Positions 9,010 to 18,077 of a DNA stretch of 64,000 nt are shown one piece after another. Under the pieces are notes generated by a model. The model made no database searches, was not told the origin of the DNA, and saw only the letters and a list, made by a program, of their open reading frames with translations. Source of the DNA: Acerihabitans sp015654925 (lineage in GTDB: Bacteria; Pseudomonadota; Gammaproteobacteria; Enterobacterales; Enterobacteriaceae); NCBI RefSeq assembly GCF_047324175.1, contig NZ_CP178732.1:3844001-3908000 (forward strand), given 5' to 3'. Within the stretch, counting starts at the first letter, position 1. Each line of letters begins with the position of its first letter. The position numbers were made by a program, and so were the translations under genes.

Positions 9010-9930
9010 ATGACAAATATTCCAACTTTTAACCGTTCTCTGCTCCATCCGCGCTATTGGCCGACGTGGATAGGAATAGGACTGTTATACCTTGTCGTAT
9101 TATTGCCATATCCTCTGTTATATCGCCTCGGGACCTTCCTGGGACGCCTGTCCATGCATTTTCTCCAACGGCGCGTACATATCGCCAGACGCAACCTGGA
9201 ACTGTGCTTTCCAAATCGTTCACGTGAAGAAAGAGAAGAGCTGCTCATTAAAAACTTTGAATCGGTGGGCATGGGGCTGATTGAAACCGGAATGGGCTGG
9301 TTCTGGCCGGACTGGCGGGTCAAGCGCTGGTTCAAGGTTTCGGGACTGGAAAATATCCAGATCGCCCGCAATCATAACCAGGGCGTATTGCTGATCGGGC
9401 TGCATTTTTTATCCCTGGAATTGGGTGCGCGTATTTTTGGCATTTATAATCCCGGCATCGGGGTTTATCGTCCCAATGACAATAAGCTGCTCGATTGGCT
9501 ACAAACCTGGGGGCGGATGCGCTCCAACAAATCAATGCTCAATCGTTCGGACGTCAAAGGCATGATCCGCGCCCTGAAAAACGGCGAAATCATCTGGTAT
9601 GCCCCGGACCACGATTACGGTCCGAAAAGCAGCGTATTTGCCCCGCTGTTCGCCATAGAGCAGGCAGCCACCACCGCCGGCACCCATATGCTGGTGCGCC
9701 TGGGCAAACCCGCCGTAATCCCGTTTGTCCCGCGCCGGTTGCCCGGCGGCCAGGGTTACGAGCTGATCATCCTGCCGGATCAACAGGAAGTGCCGCTTGA
9801 TAGCGACGTAGCCACCGCCACCTATATGAATAAAGTGCTGGAGAAAGCCATCCTGCTGGCGCCGGACCAATATATGTGGCTGCACCGCCGCTTTAAAACC
9901 CGGCCGCCGGGAGAACGGTCGCTATATTGA
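9010..9930 (+). CDS. lpxL: Lipid A biosynthesis lauroyltransferase
   Basis: Inner-membrane acyltransferase (HtrB) that transfers laurate from acyl-ACP to Kdo2-lipid IVA. The 306-residue protein aligns throughout with E. coli LpxL. A membrane segment lies at about residues 18-40, the catalytic HX4E motif is His132-Glu137 (HFLSLE), and YRPNDN, LQTWGRMRSNKSML and the end YMWLHRRFKTRPPG are conserved. The neighbours trhO and mdtG are the same as in E. coli. Confidence 0.97.
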   Translation: MTNIPTFNRSLLHPRYWPTWIGIGLLYLVVLLPYPLLYRLGTFLGRLSMHFLQRRVHIARRNLELCFPNRSREEREELLIKNFESVGMGLIETGMGWFWPDWRVKRWFKVSGLENIQIARNHNQGVLLIGLHFLSLELGARIFGIYNPGIGVYRPNDNKLLDWLQTWGRMRSNKSMLNRSDVKGMIRALKNGEIIWYAPDHDYGPKSSVFAPLFAIEQAATTAGTHMLVRLGKPAVIPFVPRRLPGGQGYELIILPDQQEVPLDSDVATATYMNKVLEKAILLAPDQYMWLHRRFKTRPPGERSLY

Positions 9931-10122
9931 CCGCCCCCTGACGATGCCGAGCGCCGTTGCCAATGCGCGGCATCGTCCGCCAGGGTGCAAAACATGCCCC
10001 TGAAATTGCCCGCTGCCCCGTTTAAGCGCATACTTGTACCTAATTATGCAAAAAATCCCGGCGAGAACGCCCCCGTGCCCTGTCAACGTATCTGACCGCC
10101 GTTACCTTTCTTATAGGATGTT

Positions 10123-11349
10123 ATGACGTCGGTACCGGAACCCATCAATTGGAAACGTAATCTTTATATCGCCTGGCTCGGCTGCTTTCTTACCGGCGCG
10201 GCGTTTAGCCTGATCATGCCGTTTCTGCCGCTGTACGTGGAGTTGCTCGGCGTCACGGATGCCAGGGAGCTGAATATTTGGTCCGGGGCGGTATTTAGCA
10301 TTACCTTTCTGTTTTCGGCTATCGCCTCGCCGTTTTGGGGCGGGCTGGCCGATCGCCGCGGGCGTAAACTGATGCTGTTGCGATCGGCGCTGGGCATGTC
10401 CATCGTGATGGTATTAATGGGCATGGCGCAGAATATCTGGCAGTTCTTGGTACTGCGCGCCCTGTTGGGGCTATTGGGCGGGTTCGTGCCCAATGCCAAC
10501 GCCTTGATTGCCACCCAGGTGCCGCGCAACAAAAGCGGCTGGGCGCTGGGCACCCTGTCCACCGGCGCGGTCAGCGGCGCGCTGATCGGCCCGCTGATTG
10601 GGGGGTTCCTGGCGGATCATTACGGGCTGCGCCTGGTATTTTATATCACCGCGCTGGTGCTGTTTATCTGCTTTATCACCACCCTGATTTACGTCGATGA
10701 ACGATTTACCCCGGTATTGAAAAAAGACATGCTCTCCGGCCGGCAGGTTTTCGCTTCCCTGAAAAAGCCGCGCCTGGTGCTGAGCCTGTTTGTCACTACC
10801 ATGATTATCCAGGTGGCCACCGGCTCCATCGCCCCGATTCTGACGCTGTATGTGCGCGAGCTGGCCGGTAATATTCAAAACCTGGCGTTTGTCAGCGGAT
10901 TGATTGCCGCCGTGCCCGGGGTGGCGGCGCTGATCAGCGCACCGCGCCTGGGCCGCCTGGGCGATAAAATCGGCCCGGAACGGATTTTAATCGCCATGCT
11001 GGGGTTATCCATCCTGTTGCTGATCCCCATGTCGTTTGTCCAATCCCCCTGGCAGTTGGGCGTGCTGCGGTTCCTGCTGGGCGCCACCGACGGGGCGCTG
11101 CTGCCGGCGGTACAAACGTTGCTGATTTATAATTGCACCAATCAAGTGGCCGGCAGGATATTTAGCTATAACCAGTCGTTTCGCGACGTGGGCAATGTCA
11201 GCGGTCCGTTGATTGGCGCGGTGGTCTCCGCCAGCTATGGTTATCGCGCGGTATTTTGCATCACCGCGCTGGTGGTATTGTTTAACGTCATCTATTCCTG
11301 GTGGAGTTTGCAGCATGGCCCATCGAGGATTCGACTGCCCAACGAATAA
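10123..11349 (+). CDS. mdtG: Multidrug efflux MFS transporter MdtG
   Basis: Inner-membrane major facilitator superfamily transporter that exports drugs such as fosfomycin and deoxycholate in proton antiport. The 408-residue product has the 12-helix pattern and the MFS signature GGLADRRGRKLM between helices 2 and 3. It is near identical to E. coli MdtG across NWKRNLYIAWLGC, GGFVPNANALIATQVPRNKSGW and IFSYNQSFRDVGN. It follows lpxL with 192 bases between. In E. coli the gene belongs to the marA/soxS/rob regulon; a marbox could not be identified with certainty here. Confidence 0.96.
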   Translation: MTSVPEPINWKRNLYIAWLGCFLTGAAFSLIMPFLPLYVELLGVTDARELNIWSGAVFSITFLFSAIASPFWGGLADRRGRKLMLLRSALGMSIVMVLMGMAQNIWQFLVLRALLGLLGGFVPNANALIATQVPRNKSGWALGTLSTGAVSGALIGPLIGGFLADHYGLRLVFYITALVLFICFITTLIYVDERFTPVLKKDMLSGRQVFASLKKPRLVLSLFVTTMIIQVATGSIAPILTLYVRELAGNIQNLAFVSGLIAAVPGVAALISAPRLGRLGDKIGPERILIAMLGLSILLLIPMSFVQSPWQLGVLRFLLGATDGALLPAVQTLLIYNCTNQVAGRIFSYNQSFRDVGNVSGPLIGAVVSASYGYRAVFCITALVVLFNVIYSWWSLQHGPSRIRLPNE

Positions 11350-11371
11350 CCCGGCGCGCCATAAGCCGGAC

Positions 11372-11776
11372 CTAGCGGGGCGGCAATGGCGCGGCAGCGT
11401 CCGGTTCCGGGTGATGGCCTTTATCGCCCTGATGGTCGGGTACCCGCTCCACCGATATGCGCACCTGATAATGGCCGCCGCTTGGCGCCGGGATAATACT
11501 GTTTAGCTTTTGAATAGTTTCCCCGGGGTTATCGGTAAGGGCCGACGCGCAAAACAGCTCGCCGCCGCGGCAAAAGCCCGGGCCGTGCGGCGGCATCATC
11601 ATCGGCCTGCCGGGGGACTGGAAAAACGTCGGCGGCGCACTTTCCAGCGATGGCGCAGGTTGCGAGGCGGGCGTGGGCGCCGGGCTTGCGGTTGCCGGCG
11701 CAGCCAGGGCGGGCAGGCTTAATACGGCGGCGGTCGCAACGGACAATAACGCCAGTTTTTTGCTTACAGCGATCAT
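11372..11776 (-). CDS. Putative exported protein, unknown function
   Basis: A 134-residue product I cannot assign. It starts with a clear signal peptide (KKLALLSVATAAVLSLPALAAPA) and has a GGAG ribosome binding site at the correct distance. The mature part is a Pro/Ala/Ser linker, then a short conserved-looking domain with two cysteines (GFCRGGELFCASAL), a helix (NPGETIQKLNSII) and a strand (GGHYQVRISVERV). It converges on mdtG with only 22 bases between the stops. Export and a disulfide-bonded small periplasmic domain are inferred. Confidence 0.68.
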   Translation of the reverse strand: MIAVSKKLALLSVATAAVLSLPALAAPATASPAPTPASQPAPSLESAPPTFFQSPGRPMMMPPHGPGFCRGGELFCASALTDNPGETIQKLNSIIPAPSGGHYQVRISVERVPDHQGDKGHHPEPDAAAPLPPR

Positions 11777-12091
11777 CTTTTTACTCCAATTGTCAGTGCC
11801 AGACCTTACTGTAGCGCCTACCGGCCCGCCGTTAAGCCCTGGCGCCGTCCTTTTGCAAAAACTTTACCTATTGCGCGTATCCCCTTTGCAATGATTAACA
11901 CTCCGTAACTTTCCTGCGCCATCGCGCTTTTCCCCCGGGGCGGCGGCCACTTTTTTTCACCCCGTTGACGCCGTGCACATAATCATTATCGCGGCGGACT
12001 TGAAAGTTTTCAGACTCCGACAACAATTACTGTTGGGCCCGAAACGGGCACGGCGAAAATCGTAGCCACTCACGATGACAGGAGAGCCACA
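11777..12091. other. Intergenic region before msyB
   Basis: About 315 bases separate two divergent genes. It must hold both promoters. I see no further gene and no clear operator. Confidence 0.5.
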
Positions 12092-12472
12092 ATGAGCATG
12101 TACGCAACTCTGGAAGAAGCCATAGAAATCGCGCGAGAAGAGTATTTGGAAGCCTCGCGCGACAGCAGTAACGACGATGAAAGCCCGGCGGTGCATCAAT
12201 TCAGTTTGCAGAAATATGTCATGCAAGATGGTGAAATCATGTGGGAAGCGGAATTTATGGCCGATGAAAACGACGCGGCCGACGCACTGCCTTTTCGCAC
12301 GGGCGAAGCCGCCCAGGCCATCTTTGACGGCGACTATGACGAAACCGAACTGCGCGCGGAGTGGCTGGAGGAGAACACGCTGCATGAATGGGACGAAGGG
12401 GAATATCAGTATGAGCCGCCGCTGGACACCGAAGAGGGCCAAACCGCCGCTGACGAATGGGAAGAACGCTAA
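12092..12472 (+). CDS. msyB: Acidic protein MsyB
   Basis: Highly acidic cytoplasmic protein, known in E. coli as a multicopy suppressor of secY and secA export defects and as a stationary-phase protein. The 126-residue product shares MYATLEEAIEIAREE, GEAAQAIFDGDYDE and the end LHEWDEGE with PPLDTEEG. A strong ribosome binding site (AGGAGAG) precedes the ATG. Its stop lies seven bases from that of the convergent yceK, as in E. coli. Confidence 0.95.
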   Translation: MSMYATLEEAIEIAREEYLEASRDSSNDDESPAVHQFSLQKYVMQDGEIMWEAEFMADENDAADALPFRTGEAAQAIFDGDYDETELRAEWLEENTLHEWDEGEYQYEPPLDTEEGQTAADEWEER

Positions 12473-12478
12473 CGCCAG

Positions 12479-12718
12479 TTACCGGTAGGGACCATGGCGC
12501 ATATCAACCGGCAGCAGGATGGTATCGACCACCATCGACATGGGCAAATCGATGATGGTGATGTATTTCCAGGGGGAATCGCGCAAATCCCATTGCACCC
12601 CGGGATAATACTGATTGCCATGGCCCTGCCCCGGGAACGTGCGGCTGATAATGCTGCCGCATCCGGTCAGGGCTAAAATCGCAATCATCAGCAGACACAT
12701 CCTGGGCATAAAGGGCAC
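12479..12718 (-). CDS. yceK: YceK-family lipoprotein
   Basis: Small predicted outer-membrane lipoprotein of unknown function. The signal peptide ends in the lipobox LALTGC, and GSIISRTFPGQGHGNQYYPGVQWD is nearly identical to E. coli YceK. The chosen start is a GTG at 12718 with GAGG five bases before it; ATG codons at 12709 and 12700 are alternatives. It lies between msyB and a membrane protein gene. Confidence 0.93.
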   Translation of the reverse strand: MPFMPRMCLLMIAILALTGCGSIISRTFPGQGHGNQYYPGVQWDLRDSPWKYITIIDLPMSMVVDTILLPVDMRHGPYR

Positions 12719-12730
12719 CGCTACCTCGGG

Positions 12731-13423
12731 TTACTCGGCGGCGCGACTCCCGGCATCGGCGGTCACCCTTGCCGCGCTGCGACGTTTATCAGCCACGTAG
12801 AGCACCGTGGCCAGCAGGCAAAGGCTGTAGCCGAACAGCTCGCTCCCTTCCTCTACGGCGCTTTTTACCGTCCGGATATAACCATCCTGCAACAGGGTGC
12901 TCCAAAGCCCGCCAATTCCCATCAGACGGGAAAATATCAGCACATTGAGCAGGCCGGCGCACAGCATGCCATAACTGGGATGTTTAAAAAAGCCCACCAA
13001 GCCTCGCAGCGCGCGCCTGGCGTCCGCGGCGGCAAATATCACGCAGCCCAGCGTAATCGCCATCGCCACCCAGAACCACGAACCATGGCGTATCTGGTCA
13101 AAGGCGAAATCCAGCTCGCGCACCAGCATACAGGCAAAAAAGCCCGCCACCAGCATGCTGCTGGCGCGTAGCGCCGGATAGCGCATCAGCCAGATATGCA
13201 GCGAGATAATGATCACCAGCACTGCTTCCTGCGCGATTTCCGTCAGCGAAGCCTCTCTGACGATATCATGGAAAAAATGGATATCGATAAATAAAAATGA
13301 TGTGAAGGCCGAGACCACTGCTCCGAAGACGACAAAGGCACCTAATTTTTTAACAATAAACAGCAGATCGTTGTGCATCAGGCTACCCATTAAAACCATA
13401 AAGGCCAAAAGTCTAGCGGCCAC
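12731..13423 (-). CDS. Multi-pass inner membrane protein, unknown function
   Basis: A 230-residue hydrophobic protein with about six predicted membrane helices, for example GAFVVFGAVVSAFTSFLF, AVLVIIISLHIWLM, FWVAMAITLGCVIFAA and FGYSLCLLATVLYVA, ending in a basic/Ala-rich cytoplasmic tail. No family was recognised. The start is uncertain: GTG at 13423 or ATG at 13399, 13390 or 13378. It lies upstream of yceK on the same strand and downstream of the opgH terminator, so it forms a small separate unit. Confidence 0.65.
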   Translation of the reverse strand: MAARLLAFMVLMGSLMHNDLLFIVKKLGAFVVFGAVVSAFTSFLFIDIHFFHDIVREASLTEIAQEAVLVIIISLHIWLMRYPALRASSMLVAGFFACMLVRELDFAFDQIRHGSWFWVAMAITLGCVIFAAADARRALRGLVGFFKHPSYGMLCAGLLNVLIFSRLMGIGGLWSTLLQDGYIRTVKSAVEEGSELFGYSLCLLATVLYVADKRRSAARVTADAGSRAAE

Positions 13424-13521
13424 CGCCCTGGAGGGAGTGGCAATAAATGCTAACGGCGACTTTTTCTTGTCATATTTGATCTCAGGTTATCACCGGAATG
13501 ATTCATAAGTAAAATCGACGT

Positions 13522-13551
13522 AAAAAAAACCGCCCTCAAAAAGCGGCGGTT
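13522..13551 (-). terminator. Rho-independent terminator of opgGH
   Basis: On the minus strand, stem AACCGCC / GGCGGTT with a 10-base loop and a run of T residues, 22 bases after the opgH stop codon. Confidence 0.92.
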
Positions 13552-13572
13552 AATGGATTCACTGGCGGGACG

Positions 13573-16092
13573 CTATTTTCTATTCCAGGCCGGCCAGGTT
13601 AAAGGTTGCGACCACAAGCGTAAATGCAGGCGCGACAGGATAACCGGATCGCTAATAATAGCCAGGCGCTGAGGGCCATTCATCGCGGCCGGGCCGCTTT
13701 GCAGCGCCTGCTGGACAAGCTCGTCGCGCACTCGCTCTATGGCTTGGCTGACGCCGTGGCGGGCGGTGGCCATGCCTACCGCCAGCGCGTTGTACGCCGG
13801 GTCGATCGCGGCGTGGCGGAAACCGTCCGCCAGCGCCCGGGCCTGATTACGCCGCAGATATCGTTCAGTATCCACCAGTTCCTTGGGCGGCGAGTACTCT
13901 TCCGGGATCAGGAACAAGCTGACGCGCTGGCAGGCCAGGCCGAGATTGGCCCGGCTGGAATAGACCGATACGATGGGCGACAGGATCAGCGAAAATACGA
14001 TAGGCGACAGCCACCATAAAAACCGCAAATCCAGCCAGGCCATGCCGCCGGCCCATACCAGCCCCAGCAGCATTTGCGGGCCATGGCGCACAAAAGATTC
14101 GCTCCAGGGCGTGGCGTCATCGTCGCGCTGCGGTGAATTCCATTGTACCGACCAGCCCAGAAACGCGCTGACCACGAATACCGTGTGGAACAGCATGCGC
14201 ACCGGCGCCAGCAGCACCGAAAACAGCATTTCCAGCAGCATGGAGCAGAACAATATTATGGCCCCGCCGTACTCCTTCGCGCCCTTGGCGATAATCAAAA
14301 TCACGCTGAGCAGCTTGGGCAGAAATAGCAAAACCATGGTGGTGGAGAACAACGCTATCGCCAGTTCCGGACGCCACTGCGGCCATACCGGAAACAGTTG
14401 CCGCGGCTGAAGGAAGTATTGCGGTTCCATTACGGTGTGCACCACCTGCAGGGCGGTGGACAGGGCCAAAAACATAAACCACAGCGGTGCGGACAAATAG
14501 GACATCACGCCGGTCAGGAATACCGCGCGATGGACCGGATGCATCCCCTTGACCAGAAACAGCCGGAAATTCATCAGGTTGCCCTGGCACCAGCGGCGAT
14601 CGCGCTTTAACTCATCAAGCAGGTTGGGCGGCAATTCTTCATAACTGCCCGGTAAATCATAGGCAATCCAGACGCCCCAGCCCGCACGCCGCATCAGTGC
14701 GGCTTCCACGAAGTCATGGGACAGGATCGACCCGGCAAACGAGCCCTCCCCCGGCAGGGGCGCCAGCGCGCAATGCTTGATAAAGGGTTCAACGCGAATA
14801 ATCGCATTATGCCCCCAATAATGGGATTCCCCCAGTTGCCAGTAGTGCAGCCCGGCGGTAAACAGCGGCCCGTAGACCCGGGTGGCAAACTGCTGGCAGC
14901 GCGCATATAGCGTATCCATCCCGGACGCTTTCGGCGCGCTTTGGATGATGCCGGCGTTGGGATTGGCTTCCATCAGCCGCACCAGATTGGTCAGGCAGTC
15001 GCCGCTCATCACGCTATCGGCATCCAGGATCACCATATAGCTGTATTGCTTGCCCCACCGGCGGCAAAAATCATCGATATTACCGCTTTTGCGTTTCACC
15101 CGGCGGCGGCGGCGGCGATAAAAGATCCGGCCAAAACCGCCGGTTTCCTGGCAGAGCTCCATCCAGGCTTTTTGTTCGGCGATGCAGATATCGGCGTTGT
15201 AGCTGTCGCTCAGGATATATACGTCGAAGTGTTCGATTTGACCGGTCGCTTCCACCGATTCATAGGTGGCGCGCAAGCCGGCGAATACCCGCTCCACATC
15301 CTCATTGCAGATGGGCATGATAAGCGCGGTGCGATGTTCGATATTGAGCGGCTCGTTGCCGGTGGTGCTGGCGGAAATGCTGTATTTGTCGTGGCCGATC
15401 AGCAACTGGAGAAACCCCATCAGGGCGGTCCAGAAACCGGCGGAAACCCAACAGAACAAAATGGCGAACAGGATCAAAATGCCGCTTTGCAAAATATAAG
15501 GCAATAACTGCAATAGGGATTGCGACCAGTTCTGATGCATCATGTCCATCGGGTCGATAAGCGCCCAGCCCTGATACGGCAGGATGGTTTTCATATACCA
15601 GGTGGCAATGGCGGTCTGGAATAACGTCAGCGCCAGCAGGATATAGCGGCGCATGGTGCCGACCCTGCGCCAGTTGCCCTCTTCCCGCGCCGCTTCCTGT
15701 TTATGCCGCGGCGCCCGGGTATGGCCGCGCATCGCATCCCAGTATCGTACTATCGGGTTGGTTAACCAGGGTTCGGGGAACATCGGGGTGCGGGTAATGG
15801 TGGGCATGGCCTTGATGGCGGTGCGGCCCTGGCTATCTTCCACCAGCACGTCTTTATGGGTGGCGGTTTCCGGCCAGGCCATGGTCAATCGGGATTTCAC
15901 GGAATCCAGCGCGGCATCATCGGCGGGTTCATTTAGGGTAATATCGGGGGCCATGCCCCCGATATCGGCGTGCAGCGATGCGAGGGATTGACTGCCATCC
16001 GACGGCACCTTTGCGCGCAAAATGCCTTTTTGCTCGGCAGAAAGGGGCAAAGCCTCGATATAATCGAGGCTGGATTCAGTTGATTTATTCAT
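13573..16092 (-). CDS. opgH: Glucans biosynthesis glucosyltransferase H
   Basis: Inner-membrane glycosyltransferase (family GT2) that makes the beta-1,2-linked backbone of osmoregulated periplasmic glucans from UDP-glucose, and in E. coli also couples nutrient status to cell division. The 839-residue protein has a long N-terminal cytoplasmic region, membrane helices from about residue 145, the glycosyltransferase core with LDADSVM, SHDFVE and the RDRRWCQGN motif, then further helices. It overlaps opgG by eight bases (ATGAATAA), the usual translational coupling of the pair. A run of six arginines lies in FYRRRRRRV. Confidence 0.97.
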   Translation of the reverse strand: MNKSTESSLDYIEALPLSAEQKGILRAKVPSDGSQSLASLHADIGGMAPDITLNEPADDAALDSVKSRLTMAWPETATHKDVLVEDSQGRTAIKAMPTITRTPMFPEPWLTNPIVRYWDAMRGHTRAPRHKQEAAREEGNWRRVGTMRRYILLALTLFQTAIATWYMKTILPYQGWALIDPMDMMHQNWSQSLLQLLPYILQSGILILFAILFCWVSAGFWTALMGFLQLLIGHDKYSISASTTGNEPLNIEHRTALIMPICNEDVERVFAGLRATYESVEATGQIEHFDVYILSDSYNADICIAEQKAWMELCQETGGFGRIFYRRRRRRVKRKSGNIDDFCRRWGKQYSYMVILDADSVMSGDCLTNLVRLMEANPNAGIIQSAPKASGMDTLYARCQQFATRVYGPLFTAGLHYWQLGESHYWGHNAIIRVEPFIKHCALAPLPGEGSFAGSILSHDFVEAALMRRAGWGVWIAYDLPGSYEELPPNLLDELKRDRRWCQGNLMNFRLFLVKGMHPVHRAVFLTGVMSYLSAPLWFMFLALSTALQVVHTVMEPQYFLQPRQLFPVWPQWRPELAIALFSTTMVLLFLPKLLSVILIIAKGAKEYGGAIILFCSMLLEMLFSVLLAPVRMLFHTVFVVSAFLGWSVQWNSPQRDDDATPWSESFVRHGPQMLLGLVWAGGMAWLDLRFLWWLSPIVFSLILSPIVSVYSSRANLGLACQRVSLFLIPEEYSPPKELVDTERYLRRNQARALADGFRHAAIDPAYNALAVGMATARHGVSQAIERVRDELVQQALQSGPAAMNGPQRLAIISDPVILSRLHLRLWSQPLTWPAWNRK

Positions 16093-17683
16093 TGGCAGGT
16101 AGCAAATAGCTCCAGGTTTCAGTCAATGTCTTATCGCCGTTTACCAATGCGGCGCGCATCTCGGTGGGTTGTTTTTCATCTTTCACGCGCAGACGCAGTG
16201 TCAGACGCCAGCCATGCGTCACTGAATTATAGCGGACATTGTTTTCGACCACCTCGGCATTATCGCCAACGCTTATCTGCGACATCACGGGAGTATTATC
16301 GGGGAGATCCTTTAATACCTGCCCGACGAAGTCCACCTGAAATGCGGTGGTGCCGTCCGGCTGACGAATCAAATTAGACTGTTTGACATCCCCTGCTGAA
16401 CGTAGGGTTTGCTGAACATAGGCGAATTCCGGGGTATGAATTTTATCTTCATCGCGGGAAAAATGCATCCGGTAAGCGATATCAAACGGTTTACCCGCTT
16501 CAGGCTGCTTTTCCGGCGTCCAGAACGCCACGATATTATCGTTGGTTTCATCCGCAGTCGGGATTTCCACCAGTTCGACGTGTCCTTTGCCCCAATCGCC
16601 GTGCGGTTCTATCCATCCGCTCGGGCGCAGATCGTAACGATCGTCCAGATCTTCATATTGCGAGAAAGATCGGCCGCGCTGCAACAGGCCAAAACCACGC
16701 GGATTTTCCACCTGGAAGGTGCTGACGGATAAATGGCGCGGATTATTCAGCGGACGCCAAATCCATTCGCCATTACCGGCATGGATGGACAGGCCGTTGG
16801 AATCATGCAGCGCCGGACGGTAGTTCATCGTCGGGGAAGGCTGGTTCGGGCCAAATAAAAACATGCTGGTCAACGGCGCCAGTCCCAGTTTGCCCACTTT
16901 ATCACGCAGGAATACCTTGGCCTGCACATCGACGCTGGTGTCGCGTCCCGGATAAATGACAAACCGATACGCGCCGGTGGCGCGCGGCGAATCGAGCAGC
17001 GCATAAAGCACCAGATGCTTATCATTGGCCTGCGGCCGTTCAATCCAGAATTCGCGAAAACGCGGGAATTCCTCGCCGGACGGCAACGCGGTATCAATAG
17101 CCAGCCCACGCGCGGAAAGGCCATAAACCTGCCCTTTGCCGATCACGCGAAAATAGCTGGCCCCCAGCATGCTGGTTATTTCATCGCTTTTATCCGCTTT
17201 ATTGATGGGATAGAGGATTTTAAACCCGGCGAAACCCAGATTTTTAACCAGTTCGGGATCGTGATTCACCGAACCAAAGGTGAACAAATCCGAAGAATAT
17301 TTAATCTCGGTAACGGCGTTCGACGTTACTTCGTTGATTTTAACCGGCGTGTCGAAATACATCCCCTGATGATAAAACTCCAGCTTGAAAGGGGTCGGCT
17401 GATCGTGCCAGTAGGACTTTTCATGATTGAACTGAATCTGCTGGTAATCAGCAAATTTCATTTCACGGAATTGCGAAGGCAAATTGCTTTTGGGTGCCTC
17501 ATAACCTTTACCAGCCAGTTCCTGCGCTTGTTTAGCCACATCGTCTATAGAAAATGCCCATGAGGGCAAAGCGTATAACGACAACAACACCGTTGCTCCC
17601 AGCAAACGGAGACTCGCTTTAGGTAACCTGACGAAAAATTTATTATTTGGCACATCCCCCCCTCTGCGTGTGCTCTTAATCAT
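16085..17683 (-). CDS. opgG: Glucans biosynthesis protein G
   Basis: Periplasmic protein needed to release or branch the glucan made by OpgH. The 532-residue product has a Sec signal peptide ending in LPSWAFS, then the two-domain family fold. Recognisable blocks are QIQFNHEKSYW, FKILYPIN, GASYFRVIG, AYRFVIYPG, GNGEWIWRPLNNPR and FGLLQRGRSFSQYEDLDDRYDLR. It is the first gene of opgGH, and the leader of about 390 bases upstream would carry the osmotically controlled promoter. Confidence 0.97.
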   Translation of the reverse strand: MIKSTRRGGDVPNNKFFVRLPKASLRLLGATVLLSLYALPSWAFSIDDVAKQAQELAGKGYEAPKSNLPSQFREMKFADYQQIQFNHEKSYWHDQPTPFKLEFYHQGMYFDTPVKINEVTSNAVTEIKYSSDLFTFGSVNHDPELVKNLGFAGFKILYPINKADKSDEITSMLGASYFRVIGKGQVYGLSARGLAIDTALPSGEEFPRFREFWIERPQANDKHLVLYALLDSPRATGAYRFVIYPGRDTSVDVQAKVFLRDKVGKLGLAPLTSMFLFGPNQPSPTMNYRPALHDSNGLSIHAGNGEWIWRPLNNPRHLSVSTFQVENPRGFGLLQRGRSFSQYEDLDDRYDLRPSGWIEPHGDWGKGHVELVEIPTADETNDNIVAFWTPEKQPEAGKPFDIAYRMHFSRDEDKIHTPEFAYVQQTLRSAGDVKQSNLIRQPDGTTAFQVDFVGQVLKDLPDNTPVMSQISVGDNAEVVENNVRYNSVTHGWRLTLRLRVKDEKQPTEMRAALVNGDKTLTETWSYLLPANE

Positions 17684-18077
17684 TTAAAGCAATTTTAATT
17701 GATAAATCACTTCTCGGACAGCATGGTACAGCGATCGTTCCTCACCTTAACCTTACCGGCTCAGTGTTTAATCAATAGGCTAAAAAACAAGCTCATCTAC
17801 CGGTAAAAGATAGTCTAAAACAGCAAATTCCAACAATCGGTACCGCCCGCTGATTTTACCTGAGCCGTCAGCGGGGGGTTAATCATTTTTAACGCTAAAC
17901 CCGAAGTTATTAGAAATGAGGCGTTTTATGACCCCTGGATGACAGTAGCCGGAGGAAAATCGGCGTGCCGCCGTTACCGGCGCGTGACCGCCGGCGAACT
18001 ATTATTTAAATTGGTTGATTTTATAGGAAAAATCTCATTTCAATACCGCGCCCCGGCGCAATGAAATCCGCCGCATT
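17684..18077. other. Upstream region of opgG
   Basis: About 394 bases between opgG and the end of clsC. It should hold the opgGH promoter and leader. I see no additional gene and no convincing terminator of clsC-independent origin. Confidence 0.5.

Noticed and set aside
14941..15507. 188-residue plus-strand frame inside opgH
   Set aside because: opgH is certain by homology over its whole length; this is its antisense shadow.
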